A stretch of 64,000 nt of DNA from Terriglobia bacterium (GCA_020073445.1 JAIQFE010000032.1:32868-96867), one strand, 5' to 3'; positions 17,732 to 26,120 are shown, counted from the stretch's first letter. Made by a program: numbers and translations. The notes: generated by a model not told the origin, from the letters alone.

Positions 17732-18502
17732 TTATTCGACAGTCTGTGCCCAGAGCAGCGTCAACACGGCGCGATAATTCGGCAGATAAATGGAGTGTTC
17801 GAGCAGCGTTCCGACGCGCTCGGCGGCAGCTTCGTCCAGCCACGCGCTCGCGGGGACCGGAGCGAAATCAGGCGGCGCCGGTGTTCCTGCGAACAGGCCG
17901 GCCGCATGAGAGCCTTCCGCGGGCAACTCCTCCAGCGGAAGAAAAAAGCGGAAACTATCGCTGCGTGCGCACCATGGCGTCTGATTTTCGGCGCTCCAGA
18001 TCATGGCGCATGGCAGCGCCGTGAGCCGCAGGAAGCAGCGAATGGTCGCTGTTAGGCTTGTTTCGAACGAGGAGGCAACGGCGGAGATTTGAGACAGCGA
18101 GAATATCGAAAGATTGAATGTCCTGGCGAGGATGGCGCTTGGAAGCACCAGTTCTGACGCAAACTCGTTGGCCTCGACTTCGGGACGATTTAGGCGGACG
18201 TCGAAGCTGTCGATCTTTCTTTCGTCGCAGACCGTTTTGAGTAGACGGTGGTGCGGCAACACGAAGTGTCCTATCTCATGCGCGATTGTGAAACGTTTTC
18301 GAGCCTTCTCGCGCAGACTGGCCTTGATTGCAATTATGCCTTTCTGCGCGGTCCTGCTCCGCACCAGGGCGCCGTCGAAACCGCGCGCAGGCACTTCCCG
18401 AACGCGCAAGCCCAGTACCTCGCAGAGCGTCGCAAGGTCCGGCGGCGCGTTCTTCACGAAACGCTGGGTTATGAGGACGGCGAGTTGGGCAGCGGGACTC
18501 AT
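17732..18502 (-). CDS. ImmA/IrrE-family zinc metallopeptidase
   Basis: A 256-residue protein from ATG 18502 (an in-frame start at 18526 also exists). Residues 71-85 read FTIAHEIGHFVLPHH, the HExxH zinc motif of ImmA/IrrE peptidases. The third ligand is expected in ANEFASELVLP (E113), the typical second motif of the family. The C-terminal 110 residues are a variable domain, as in IrrE, and may be sensory. The start overlaps the stop of the upstream gene as ATGA, so translation is coupled. ImmA/IrrE enzymes cleave repressors or regulators on stress or DNA damage. Here the obvious candidate substrates are the co-transcribed acidic protein or sigma factor; this is inference. Confidence 0.85.
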   Translation of the reverse strand: MSPAAQLAVLITQRFVKNAPPDLATLCEVLGLRVREVPARGFDGALVRSRTAQKGIIAIKASLREKARKRFTIAHEIGHFVLPHHRLLKTVCDERKIDSFDVRLNRPEVEANEFASELVLPSAILARTFNLSIFSLSQISAVASSFETSLTATIRCFLRLTALPCAMIWSAENQTPWCARSDSFRFFLPLEELPAEGSHAAGLFAGTPAPPDFAPVPASAWLDEAAAERVGTLLEHSIYLPNYRAVLTLLWAQTVE

Positions 18503-18933
18503 GTCTCCTGTTCGGTTTCTCCCCAATCCTGCTCAAGTTCGTTGGTCAGGCCATCGATGATCGTCTGATCATGTTCGTCCAGCTCCCCGTCCCGATTCCG
18601 ATAGGCGAACGCGTGGTCGTAGACGGCTCCGGTAAAGGGGGCCTTGATCGCAGCCACGATCTCAGCCAGCTTCGAGAGCGGCAGGTTATCGATCGTCTTG
18701 ATCTCGCGCGTGCCGTCGAGCGCAGCCTGCACGTGATCAGGCGGTAGCTTGTTCTGCAGACGATATTTCACCGCGGCGGCTTCGGCGATGTTCCTGATGC
18801 TGGCCACCGGATCAACGCCAGGCGCAAGGGCGGCAAACAGTGCGTCGAGTTCGTCGTCGGGCAGTGCCGACGGATCACCGAACAGCCGATCCAGGATGTC
18901 AGGCTCTTGTTTTGGCTGCTTTTCGCGCGGCAT
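18499..18933 (-). CDS. Small acidic protein between sigma factor and IrrE peptidase
   Basis: A 144-residue, strongly acidic, helical protein with no family recognised. Notable segments are FGDPSALPDDELDALFAALA (about 19-38) and an acidic C-terminus (NELEQDWGETEQET). It overlaps the sigma gene by 35 bp upstream and the peptidase gene by 4 bp downstream, so all three are made together. Position and charge suggest an anti-sigma or adaptor role in which the peptidase destroys it, but no zinc finger or membrane segment is present to support this directly. Confidence 0.65.
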   Translation of the reverse strand: MPREKQPKQEPDILDRLFGDPSALPDDELDALFAALAPGVDPVASIRNIAEAAAVKYRLQNKLPPDHVQAALDGTREIKTIDNLPLSKLAEIVAAIKAPFTGAVYDHAFAYRNRDGELDEHDQTIIDGLTNELEQDWGETEQET

Positions 18934-19462
18934 AAAGCTCTCTGACTCCTTCCTTTCTCAGCAGGCGATCTTTCAGCTTAGAGACCTGGTGCGGCGTCTT
19001 GCCCATGATGCCGCCCAATTCCTGATTAACATTGTGGTCCCCGGATGTCATTTCGGCGGCCGCGATCAAATCTCGTAATGCCGCGTCGTCACCCACGAGT
19101 TCGTAGAGTTTGGCGGTAAAATCCGTCTTGGCGCGCTCCGGCGCTTCAACCCTCCCGGCCTTCTTGCCTGTTTGATTATCGTCCTCGACCGGGCCGCCGG
19201 CATGTTTTTGGCGGCGCAAATGGTCGACGATCTTGTTGTGCAAGACGTGCCCAAGGTAGACATCAATGGTTCCCTTGCTCTCTTTCCAGCCGAGTCCGTC
19301 GGGCGAATCGAGGAACGCGGCGAAAACCTCACAGAGAACGTCCTCGTAGTCGAACCCCGCGTCAAAAGTGTCGAGCCCGCCGTAGTGGCGCACGATTCGC
19401 ATGGCCCTCAGCGACAGGACCTTGTACAGCCTGACGAGATCGACGCCCTGATACCGGTTCAC
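18899..19462 (-). CDS. ECF-type sigma factor
   Basis: A 187-residue protein. Residues 35-85 (GFDYEDVLCEVFAAFLD, then TIDVYLGHVLHNKIVDHLRR) fit sigma region 2. Residues 144-172 (NVNQELGGIMGKTPHQVSKL and on) fit a region 4 helix-turn-helix, with a 55-residue linker between. It is the first gene of a three-gene operon with the acidic protein and the ImmA/IrrE peptidase. A sigma factor next to a repressor-cleaving peptidase suggests a proteolysis-controlled transcription switch. Its promoter region is shared with the divergent LTD-TIR pair and contains nested inverted repeats. Confidence 0.7.
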   Translation of the reverse strand: MNRYQGVDLVRLYKVLSLRAMRIVRHYGGLDTFDAGFDYEDVLCEVFAAFLDSPDGLGWKESKGTIDVYLGHVLHNKIVDHLRRQKHAGGPVEDDNQTGKKAGRVEAPERAKTDFTAKLYELVGDDAALRDLIAAAEMTSGDHNVNQELGGIMGKTPHQVSKLKDRLLRKEGVRELYAARKAAKTRA

Positions 19463-19508
19463 GCTGTATTTGACTAACTATGGATCATAGCCACGCCGGT
19501 TCCCTCTT

Positions 19509-19593
19509 CCTTACGAAAGGATCGGCCCGGTTTCCCCTCTGGAAAATAAATCTTGTTCGCCGGGGGGAAATCTCCCCGGCCTTGTTCGTAAGG
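19509..19593. promoter_or_regulatory. Nested inverted repeats in divergent promoter region
   Basis: CCTTACGAA at 19509-19517 is matched by its exact reverse complement TTCGTAAGG at 19585-19593. Inside lies a 7-bp GC hairpin, GCCGGGG (19559-19565) with CCCCGGC (19574-19580). The region separates the sigma/IrrE operon from the LTD/TIR operon. Two stacked dyads in a 200-bp divergent spacer suggest operator sites for a shared regulator; no -35/-10 boxes were assigned. Confidence 0.45.
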
Positions 19594-19661
19594 CGCATGA
19601 AGGCCCGGAACCGGCCTTCGACGGCGGCAACGCCTCAACCTGCTTTCAGGATGTCTAAATT

Positions 19662-20153
19662 ATGCCTTTACAGATCGTTCGCATCAAGCCCAATCCGGCG
19701 GGCAAGGACCGGAATCGCTACGGTCAGACTCCAGCCGCGCAGTTGGCCGGGGAGTGGGTGGATTTTACCAACAACGGGACGGTGCCGTTTGATTTGTCGC
19801 ATGTTGAACTGTGGCACCGCGCCTATCACCACGGCCAGTCCCCGACCTGGGACAAGGTCATGTCGTTCAGGGGTAACCTCCAGCCGGGCCGTACGGTCCG
19901 AGTTCACTCGGGAAGCGGCCCCGACAGCGTGATCCGCGATGAAGACCGCCGGGGCGCTGATTTTCATCTTTTCAGCGACAAGGACTATGTCTGGAACAAT
20001 AAGGAAGGCGATACGCCTGCGCTCTATAACCCGGTGACAAAAGTAACGCTTGACTCCGCAAGCTATGACCCCAATCCGCCGGAAGGGGAAGTGCTGACAC
20101 GCAGCGGCGACAAGCTGGTGCCGGCCAAGGTGCCATCCTATTCTCGTCGGTGA
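19662..20153 (+). CDS. Lamin-tail-domain (LTD) protein
   Basis: A 163-residue protein that is almost all one domain. AGEWVDFTNNGTVPFDLSHV (about 29-48) is the LTD entry motif: E-x-V, then N-x-G, then the D/L strand. LQPGRTVRVHSGSG follows in the middle, then FSDKDYVWNNKEGDTPALYN and VTLDSASYDP, the late strands of the lamin-tail Ig fold. No signal peptide is visible, so it is probably cytoplasmic. Bacterial LTDs usually occur on secreted or membrane proteins, so a free-standing cytoplasmic one beside a TIR gene is unusual. The TIR gene starts 22 bp downstream. It may be a binding module or sensor for the TIR effector (inference). Confidence 0.75.
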   Translation: MPLQIVRIKPNPAGKDRNRYGQTPAAQLAGEWVDFTNNGTVPFDLSHVELWHRAYHHGQSPTWDKVMSFRGNLQPGRTVRVHSGSGPDSVIRDEDRRGADFHLFSDKDYVWNNKEGDTPALYNPVTKVTLDSASYDPNPPEGEVLTRSGDKLVPAKVPSYSRR

Positions 20154-20175
20154 TGGCACCCGGTAAAATCGACAA

Positions 20176-20880
20176 ATGCCTAGATGTACAGCACCGGTAT
20201 ATGGCCATCGCTCAGCGAGCGCTGCAGCGGCCTGCCCAGCATGCGGTGGCCGCTATGGCGGCTACCGCGGTTACGGTGGCTACACGTCGTACTCGTACCC
20301 GTCTTCCTCCCCGTTGGTGAGCACTGGGGGCGGCCGGAGCAGCTTCGGCGGGTCCGGCAGCAGCGGAAGGCCGAGATGGTCGCGAGCCGGTTCGTCCGTG
20401 GCGTACACGCCTGCTGAGGTGCGCGCACTCACGCCGGTCCGCGAAACCGTCGAAAAGCTAGCGCTCCTGCCTGAACGTCGGGACGTCTTCCTCTGCCATG
20501 CGTGGGACGATCGGGCAGGGGCCGCTAAGGAACTGCACGATCTACTCGAGTCACGCGGTGTCTCGGTCTGGTTCAGCGAGAAGGACGTCGCCCTCGGTAC
20601 ACCGTTGCTTCGCGAAATCGACAAGGGATTGGCGAAGTCGCGAGTCGGAATCGTGCTAGTGACCCCTGCGCTGCTGCGCCGTCTCCAAGGTGAGAGTATC
20701 GCGGACAAAGAGCTATCGGTGCTCCTAGCGCGTGACCAGCTCGTCCCCATTGTGCACGGCACGACGTACGAAGCTCTCCGCGAAGTCAGCCCCCTGCTCG
20801 GCTCGCGAACCGGCCTGAGTACGGCAGAAAATCCGATGGCAGACGTCGCGGCCAAGCTCGCCGAGCTGGTCGCCCTCTAG
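20176..20880 (+). CDS. TIR-domain protein with N-terminal Cys motif and Gly/Ser/Tyr-rich linker
   Basis: A 234-residue protein. The N-terminus has Cys4 and then CPACGGR (C20, C23), a partial zinc-ribbon-like motif. Residues 24-75 are a low-complexity Gly/Tyr/Ser linker. Residues 102-234 are a TIR domain: box 1 RDVFLCHAWDD, the helix LHDLLESRGVSVWFSEKDVA, GTPLLREIDKGLAKSRVGIV, and IADKELSVLL with E179 at the position of the catalytic Glu of NAD-consuming TIRs. The likely activity is NAD+ hydrolysis or production of an NAD-derived signal, as in Thoeris and related TIR defences. It pairs with the LTD gene upstream, a partnership not among the TIR systems known to me. There is no transmembrane segment. 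Confidence 0.8.
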   Translation: MPRCTAPVYGHRSASAAAACPACGGRYGGYRGYGGYTSYSYPSSSPLVSTGGGRSSFGGSGSSGRPRWSRAGSSVAYTPAEVRALTPVRETVEKLALLPERRDVFLCHAWDDRAGAAKELHDLLESRGVSVWFSEKDVALGTPLLREIDKGLAKSRVGIVLVTPALLRRLQGESIADKELSVLLARDQLVPIVHGTTYEALREVSPLLGSRTGLSTAENPMADVAAKLAELVAL

Positions 20881-21347
20881 CACTATCGCCGGGGTGGCCG
20901 GCTGCGGTGAAATCGAATCGCCGCTGGAACAGTCCAGCTTGGATCAGTAGTCTGCAGTCTGTAAGGGTCTTTGTTGAGTCTGATTAGTACCCACAAGTCG
21001 GCTTGTGTTCGGCGACTCCGGTCGGATTACGCGCGACTCGTACAAAGCTCCAATAGCGTATTGCGTGAAGTCGGCGAAATTCAGGCGAACGTCGGAATCA
21101 ACGCCCGGTCGCGCGAGGCACCGAAATCCGACTCCACTTAGACTCCACTTAAGTATTTCCGACGATTATCAGAGGCTCTCAAGGTTGCCACTCGTGCCTA
21201 TGGTTACTTACAGTTACCAGCACTGTGTGCGTTATGAGCCCAACGAGCTACCAGACTGCTCCACCCCGCAACATCATGGTAGCGTAGGTTCCCCCAAGCG
21301 TCAAACTTTGTCGGGTTTTTTAGGGACGGTGCTATCATGGCACCCTG
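20881..21347. other. Intergenic region containing direct-repeat copy B
   Basis: About 470 bp without a credible gene. It includes the second copy (21130-21249) of the 120-bp repeat and, at its start, a tandem pair of an 11-bp unit (GACTCCACTTA, about 21130-21150). It marks the right border of the accessory region; core-type genes follow. Confidence 0.45.
21130..21249 (+). repeat. Imperfect direct repeat, right copy (B)
   Basis: The partner of 17391-17510, in the same orientation, ungapped and with a 16-bp identical core at 21184-21199. The distance between copies is 3739 bp. Confidence 0.6.
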
Positions 21348-21716
21348 ATGGGAAAAGCGTCCCGCGGTTGCCGATGGCTCATGCTGGCAGTCCTCCTGGC
21401 GCTGGTCTGCGCCTGCAGCTCACGGCCCACGGATCCGAATGCGCTGCCATCCTGGATCTCCGCGTATCCGGGTTCGGCTCCCAAGGCCACTGGATCAGCG
21501 TTCCTGTTCGAAACTAAAGATCCGGCCGAGAAGGTCCTCGATTTCTACGAGGCGCAGCTCGGCCGCAGCGGGGTCCACAAGGAAGCCCGCGGCGGTGGCG
21601 ACTACGGCGGATTCCTCTCAGCTGCGGACGACTCGCACAGCCGCAACGTGATGATCGAGATCCGGTCGGACAAAGGCGCGTCCGAAGTCACCATCACGCC
21701 GGTCCAAAAGAAGTAA
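21348..21716 (+). CDS. Small lipoprotein
   Basis: A 122-residue protein. A basic N-terminus and hydrophobic core (LMLAVLLALVCAC) end in a lipobox-like VCA-C with the lipidated Cys at about residue 25. The mature part (PTDPNALPSWISAYPGS..., DPAEKVLDFYEAQLGRSGVH) resembles small exported proteins with a steroid-stress-like alpha/beta layout, but no family is recognised. The aminotransferase GTG start follows 1 bp after its stop, so the two are probably co-transcribed. Confidence 0.65.
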   Translation: MGKASRGCRWLMLAVLLALVCACSSRPTDPNALPSWISAYPGSAPKATGSAFLFETKDPAEKVLDFYEAQLGRSGVHKEARGGGDYGGFLSAADDSHSRNVMIEIRSDKGASEVTITPVQKK

Positions 21717-21717
21717 C

Positions 21718-22884
21718 GTGTTCTCGTCCCGCCTGAACTGGAGCCAGCGTCCGAATCGCCTGTCCGCGCTTCTGGACGAAAAACGCCGCGGCGGCACACA
21801 GGTGCTCGATCTGACCGAATCGAACCCGACGCGCGCCGGTCTCGCCTATCCCGAGGCCGAAATCCTGGCCGCGCTGGCCGACGCGAGTGCCCTGCGCTAT
21901 CAGCCCTCGCCGCGAGGAATCGACTCGGCGCGTGAAGCTGTCGCGGCGTATTATCGCGACCGCGGCACGCCTGTTCCCGCCGCGAATGTTCTGCTCACTG
22001 CCAGCACGAGTGAGGCCTATGCGTATCTGTTCAAGCTCCTGACGAATCCTGGCGATGAGATTCTGGCGCCCCGGCCGTCCTATCCGCTTTTCGAGTTTCT
22101 GGCGGACCTGGAATCGGTGCGCATCCGCCAGTATCCGCTGCGCTACGACGGCGTCTGGCATATCGATTTCGACGCCTTGGAGCAGGCCATCACGCCTCGC
22201 ACCCGCGCGATCGTGGTGGTGAATCCCAACAATCCCACGGGATCGTTCCTGAAGCGTGCCGAGCTCGATCTTCTCGATAGGCTCGCCGCCGAGCGCGGTC
22301 TCGCGGTCCTGTCGGACGAGGTCTTCCGCGACTACGCGTTCGGCGAGGATGCTGACCGCGTGTCCACCCTGGCTGGCGACCGGCGCGCCCTGACCTTCTC
22401 CATGAGCGGGCTCTCCAAGATCGCCGGACTGCCGCAGATGAAGCTCGGCTGGATCATTGCAAACGGGGGCGCCAGCGGACCGCGCAGCTCGGAAGCACTC
22501 GATGCGCTGGAGCTGATCGCGGACACGTATCTCTCGGTTTCCACTCCAGTACAAGTTGCCCTGCCCCGGTTGCTCGCGCTCTCTAGCGGCATCATGGAGC
22601 AGATCCGGCAGCGCACGGCCTCGAACCTCGCCCGATTGCGCGAAACCATGCACGGTTCCCCGGCGACGATCCTCCGCACCGAAGGCGGCTGGTACACTGT
22701 GCTCCAGGTTCCTCGAACTCGCACCGAAGAGGAGTGGACGCTCAAACTGCTGGGCGAATCCGATGTCCTGGTGCAACCTGGATTCTTCTTCGATTTCGAA
22801 TCCGAGGCCTTCCTGGTCCTGAGCCTCCTATCCGAGCCCGCCGCGTTCGCGGAAGGCGTTAGCCGCATACGCAGCGTCATATAA
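21718..22884 (+). CDS. PLP-dependent aminotransferase, class I/II
   Basis: A 388-residue fold-type I aminotransferase. LTESNPT near residue 34 and SPRGIDSAREAVAAYY mark the substrate loop. VVVNPNNPTGSFL near 162 carries the conserved Asn, LSDEVFRDYAF the Asp that contacts the pyridine nitrogen, and SMSGLSKIAGLPQMKLGW (about 225-242) the Schiff-base Lys. It transfers amino groups between an amino acid and a 2-oxo acid in the cytoplasm; the substrate cannot be told. It starts with GTG one base after the lipoprotein stop and ends 8 bp before the peptidase gene, so the three are probably one operon. Confidence 0.85.
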   Translation: MFSSRLNWSQRPNRLSALLDEKRRGGTQVLDLTESNPTRAGLAYPEAEILAALADASALRYQPSPRGIDSAREAVAAYYRDRGTPVPAANVLLTASTSEAYAYLFKLLTNPGDEILAPRPSYPLFEFLADLESVRIRQYPLRYDGVWHIDFDALEQAITPRTRAIVVVNPNNPTGSFLKRAELDLLDRLAAERGLAVLSDEVFRDYAFGEDADRVSTLAGDRRALTFSMSGLSKIAGLPQMKLGWIIANGGASGPRSSEALDALELIADTYLSVSTPVQVALPRLLALSSGIMEQIRQRTASNLARLRETMHGSPATILRTEGGWYTVLQVPRTRTEEEWTLKLLGESDVLVQPGFFFDFESEAFLVLSLLSEPAAFAEGVSRIRSVI

Positions 22885-22892
22885 TCGCGGTA

Positions 22893-25196
22893 ATGCCCTT
22901 CAAGCGGATTTCGCTCGTGGTCTTGGCGTTCACGGTGCTCGTGGGCCAGCGGTCCGAAGTATCGGCGCAGGGCAAGTTCCCGCTCACCATCGACAACATC
23001 ATGCGTGGGCCGCAGCTCTACGGCTATCCGCCACAGGATGTGCGCTGGTCGGGCGACAGCCAACGGATCTATTTCCAGTGGAAACAGGCTAGCGATGCGA
23101 TCGACAAACCGGCGGACACGTGGATGCTCCCGCGCGAAAGCGGCTCTCCGCGCAAGCTCAACGACGAAGACGCCAAGACCGCGCCTCCGGTAAACGGCGA
23201 TACCACGCGCGACCGGAAACGGGCCGTCTACGCTCGCGATGGTGATGTTTTTCTGTACGACTTCACGAGTGACAAGGCTCGGCAACTTACGAAGACCACG
23301 GATGCCGAGAAGGATCCGCACTTCACACAGGACGAAAAGCGCGTCGCGTTCACCCGCTCGGACAACTTATATGTTCTGGACCTTGCCAACGGCCAGATCG
23401 AGCAGTTTACGGACATTAAGAAAGCTCCTACGCCGCCCGACAAACCTGCGCCGGGAAGCAGTCAAGAATTTCTAAAAAAACAGGAGAAGGAACTGCTGGC
23501 CGCCGTGCGCGACCGCGTCCGGCAGAAGGACGACGAAGAAGCCAAGAAGAAGCGCGAGAATCCGCGCAAGCCGTTCGAACTCGCGGAACGCCAGACGGTG
23601 CAACGCCTGGAATTGTGTCCCGGCGAGAAATGCGTGATCGCGCTCATAGAAGAAGGCCCCAAGGGCGACAAGCCGGACAACGTTCCGAACTACGTCACCG
23701 AATCGGGCTACACCGAGGAGATCAAGGGGCGGACCAACGTCGGCGATATTCAGAATCGAACTCGTGTGGCGATTTTGGATGCGGTGACGGGCGAAGTTCA
23801 GTGGGCCGATGCGGGCCTAGGCGATCGACAAATCAATCTCGATCTGCCGCTGTTCAACGAGCAGGGTACCCGCGCGGTGATGGTCGTGCGCTCCGTCGAC
23901 AATAAAGATCGCTGGATTCAGTTGCTGGACACAACGTCCGCGAAGACAACGACACTGTTCCACGAGCATGACGACGCCTGGCTCGATGGCCCGGGCTACG
24001 AGACGCTCGGCTGGCTCAGGAACGGCGACGAGATCTATTTCGAAAGCGAGCGCGATGGCTGGGATCATCTCTACAAAGTCTCGGTGCTGGGCGGCGATCC
24101 TAAACAGCTTACTTCCGGCAAGTTCGAGGTCACGAATGTGGACCTGTCGAATGACGGTTCGAAGTTTTACCTCACCACCAGCGAAGCCGGCGCTCCGGAA
24201 CGCCACTTTTATTCGATGAGCGTGAACGGTGGGCCTCGGACGCGGATCACTAACGAACCCGGCGGCCATCGCGTGATCCTTTCACGCGACGAGAAGTATA
24301 TTGCGGACGTTTTCTCCCACGTCAATCGGCCGCCCGAGATTTATACGGGCGAGAACAAGCCCGGCACGAAAGAGGAAAAACGTAGCGACTCACCGTCGAA
24401 AGATTTCTGGGAATATTCATGGCAGGATGCGCCCATCGTGCAAGTTCCCGCTCGCGATGGCACGATGATCCCGGCGCGATTCTTCAAGCCTGCCAACTAT
24501 CGGCCCGGCGGACCAGCGGTCGTGTTCGTCCACGGCGCGGGCTACTTACAGAACGTGACCAAATCCTGGTCGTCGAACTATCCGCGAGAGTACCTGTTTC
24601 ATCACTTCCTGATGGAGCACGGTTACATGGTCCTGGATATGGATTACCGCGCTTCTTCGGGCTACGGCCGCGATTGGCGTACGGCCATCTACAGGCGCAT
24701 GGGCGGCAAGGATCTGGAAGACAACCTCGACGGCGCGAAGTGGCTGGTCGCTCAAGGGGCCGACCCCAAGCGCCTCGGCATCTACGGCGGCAGCTACGGC
24801 GGATTTATCACTCTGATGGCGATGTTCACCTCGCCTGACACTTTCGCGGCAGGCGCGGCCCTGCGGCCGGTGACCGACTGGGCGCACTATAACCACGAGT
24901 ACACCTCCGACATTCTCAACACCCCGCAGGCCGATGCGGAAGCGTTCCGCCAATCGTCACCGATTTACTTCGCCGAAGGCTTGAAGGGCGCGCTGCTAAT
25001 CGCCCATGGCATGGTGGATACCAACGTGTTTTTCCAGGACACCGTTCGGCTGGTCGAGCGGCTAGTCGAGCTGCGCAAAGAGAACTGGTCGGTGGCGATG
25101 TACCCTGTGGAGAATCACGGGTTCGTGCGGCCGGAGAGCTGGGCCGACGAGTACAAACGCATCTTCAAGCTATTCGAGGACACCCTGAAGCACTAG
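22893..25196 (+). CDS. Secreted S9-family prolyl oligopeptidase / dipeptidyl peptidase
   Basis: A 767-residue protein. Residues 1-26 are a signal peptide ending in SAQ. The N-terminal two thirds has repeated WD/PD40-type blades (VRWSGDSQRIYFQW, DKARQLTKTTDAEKDPHFTQ, VTNVDLSNDGSKFYLTT) that form a beta-propeller. The C-terminal alpha/beta hydrolase domain has the nucleophile elbow GIYGGSYGGF (Ser near 634), Asp in GMVDTN (near 709) and His in ENHGF (near 740). It removes dipeptides or cuts short peptides in the periplasm or outside. It is likely the last gene of the operon; its final 4 bp overlap the convergent SDR gene. Confidence 0.88.
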   Translation: MPFKRISLVVLAFTVLVGQRSEVSAQGKFPLTIDNIMRGPQLYGYPPQDVRWSGDSQRIYFQWKQASDAIDKPADTWMLPRESGSPRKLNDEDAKTAPPVNGDTTRDRKRAVYARDGDVFLYDFTSDKARQLTKTTDAEKDPHFTQDEKRVAFTRSDNLYVLDLANGQIEQFTDIKKAPTPPDKPAPGSSQEFLKKQEKELLAAVRDRVRQKDDEEAKKKRENPRKPFELAERQTVQRLELCPGEKCVIALIEEGPKGDKPDNVPNYVTESGYTEEIKGRTNVGDIQNRTRVAILDAVTGEVQWADAGLGDRQINLDLPLFNEQGTRAVMVVRSVDNKDRWIQLLDTTSAKTTTLFHEHDDAWLDGPGYETLGWLRNGDEIYFESERDGWDHLYKVSVLGGDPKQLTSGKFEVTNVDLSNDGSKFYLTTSEAGAPERHFYSMSVNGGPRTRITNEPGGHRVILSRDEKYIADVFSHVNRPPEIYTGENKPGTKEEKRSDSPSKDFWEYSWQDAPIVQVPARDGTMIPARFFKPANYRPGGPAVVFVHGAGYLQNVTKSWSSNYPREYLFHHFLMEHGYMVLDMDYRASSGYGRDWRTAIYRRMGGKDLEDNLDGAKWLVAQGADPKRLGIYGGSYGGFITLMAMFTSPDTFAAGAALRPVTDWAHYNHEYTSDILNTPQADAEAFRQSSPIYFAEGLKGALLIAHGMVDTNVFFQDTVRLVERLVELRKENWSVAMYPVENHGFVRPESWADEYKRIFKLFEDTLKH

Positions 25197-26029
25197 ACGT
25201 GGCTGCCGCCCGAGCATAGCAGCACTTCGCCCGTGACGTAGTCCGATAGCGGCGAACAGAAGAACAGCACCGGTCCTGCAGCCTCTTCCGGAGTCCCGAA
25301 TCGTCCCAGAGGATTCTGCGCCCGCAGCGTCTCGCGGACCGCATCCTGGACGCCCACCTTGATCTTGCGGCCCTGAACGTCGATCTCGCCACCCAGCGCC
25401 TGCGTTAGCCGCGTCTCGATAAACCCGAAGCCTACGGCGTTGACGTTGACGTTGTAGCGTCCCCATTCCTTGGCCATGACTTTGGTCAGCCCGATGATCC
25501 CCGCCTTGCCCGAGCCGTAGCCGGCCTGCCCCGCGATCCCGTCCATCCCCGAAATCGAGGTGATGTTCACCACCTTGCGCATCACGCGGCGGCTCTCAGC
25601 CTGTTCCTTCTTGGCGGTCTCGCGGATCCAGTTCGAGGCCGCGCGGAGCACCCGGAAGGGCGCAACGACGTGGATATCGAGCATCGCCTGGAACTGCTCA
25701 TCCGTCGTCTTCTGGATCACGTTGTCCCATGTATAGCCCGCGTTGTTGACAATGATGTCGAGCGATCCGAACCCCGCCAAGGTGGCGTTCACCAGCTTCT
25801 CGGGAAAATCGGCTTTAGTGAGGTCGCCGGGCATGGACTTGGCGACTCCGCCCGCCTGGTCGATCAGGGTGCCGGTTTCAAAGACCACGTCGCGGTCAAG
25901 GTCATTGAGCAACACCGAAGCGCCGGCCTGTGCCAATCCGACTGCGATGGCGCGTCCGATGCCCCGCCCTGCCCCGGTCACCAGCGCCGTGCGGCCCTTC
26001 AGGTCGCCCTTCGGATCAATGCCCAGCAT
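25193..26029 (-). CDS. Short-chain dehydrogenase/reductase (SDR)
   Basis: A 278-residue Rossmann enzyme. The cofactor motif TGAGRGIGRA lies near residue 18 and NNAG near 92. The catalytic Ser is in ITSISG (near 152), and Tyr/Lys are in QAGYGSGKAG (Y-x3-K). D43/D45 after the second strand (LLNDLDRD) suggests NAD(H) preference. The length and the closing GEVLLCSGGSHV match 3-oxoacyl-ACP-reductase-like classical SDRs. The substrate is unknown. The gene converges with the S9 peptidase with a 4-bp overlap. Confidence 0.85.
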   Translation of the reverse strand: MLGIDPKGDLKGRTALVTGAGRGIGRAIAVGLAQAGASVLLNDLDRDVVFETGTLIDQAGGVAKSMPGDLTKADFPEKLVNATLAGFGSLDIIVNNAGYTWDNVIQKTTDEQFQAMLDIHVVAPFRVLRAASNWIRETAKKEQAESRRVMRKVVNITSISGMDGIAGQAGYGSGKAGIIGLTKVMAKEWGRYNVNVNAVGFGFIETRLTQALGGEIDVQGRKIKVGVQDAVRETLRAQNPLGRFGTPEEAAGPVLFFCSPLSDYVTGEVLLCSGGSHV

Positions 26030-26120
26030 TCGGCTTGGCCGGTTTCCTGGTCACCGGAAGCTGGAAAAAGATCGCGATGAAGAAGAACAGCAGCGACGAA
26101 CTGCGGACAATGACTTGCAC
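26016..26120 (-). CDS. Possible 34-residue membrane peptide upstream of the SDR
   Basis: A GTG-started frame of 34 residues with one hydrophobic segment (SSSLLFFFIAIFFQL) and a basic tail (TRKPAKP). It overlaps the SDR start by 14 bp and lies in the same operon direction. No clear ribosome site was found. It could be a real small membrane protein or chance. Confidence 0.3.
   Translation of the reverse strand: MQVIVRSSSLLFFFIAIFFQLPVTRKPAKPNAGH

Noticed and set aside
21694..22776. A 360-residue minus-strand frame across the aminotransferase
   Set aside because: Antisense to a gene with full PLP-enzyme motifs; composition is that of a shadow frame.
22332..23321. A 329-residue minus-strand frame at the aminotransferase/peptidase junction
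   Set aside because: Covers the ends of two genes with recognised motifs; no ribosome site and Arg/Ser-rich composition.
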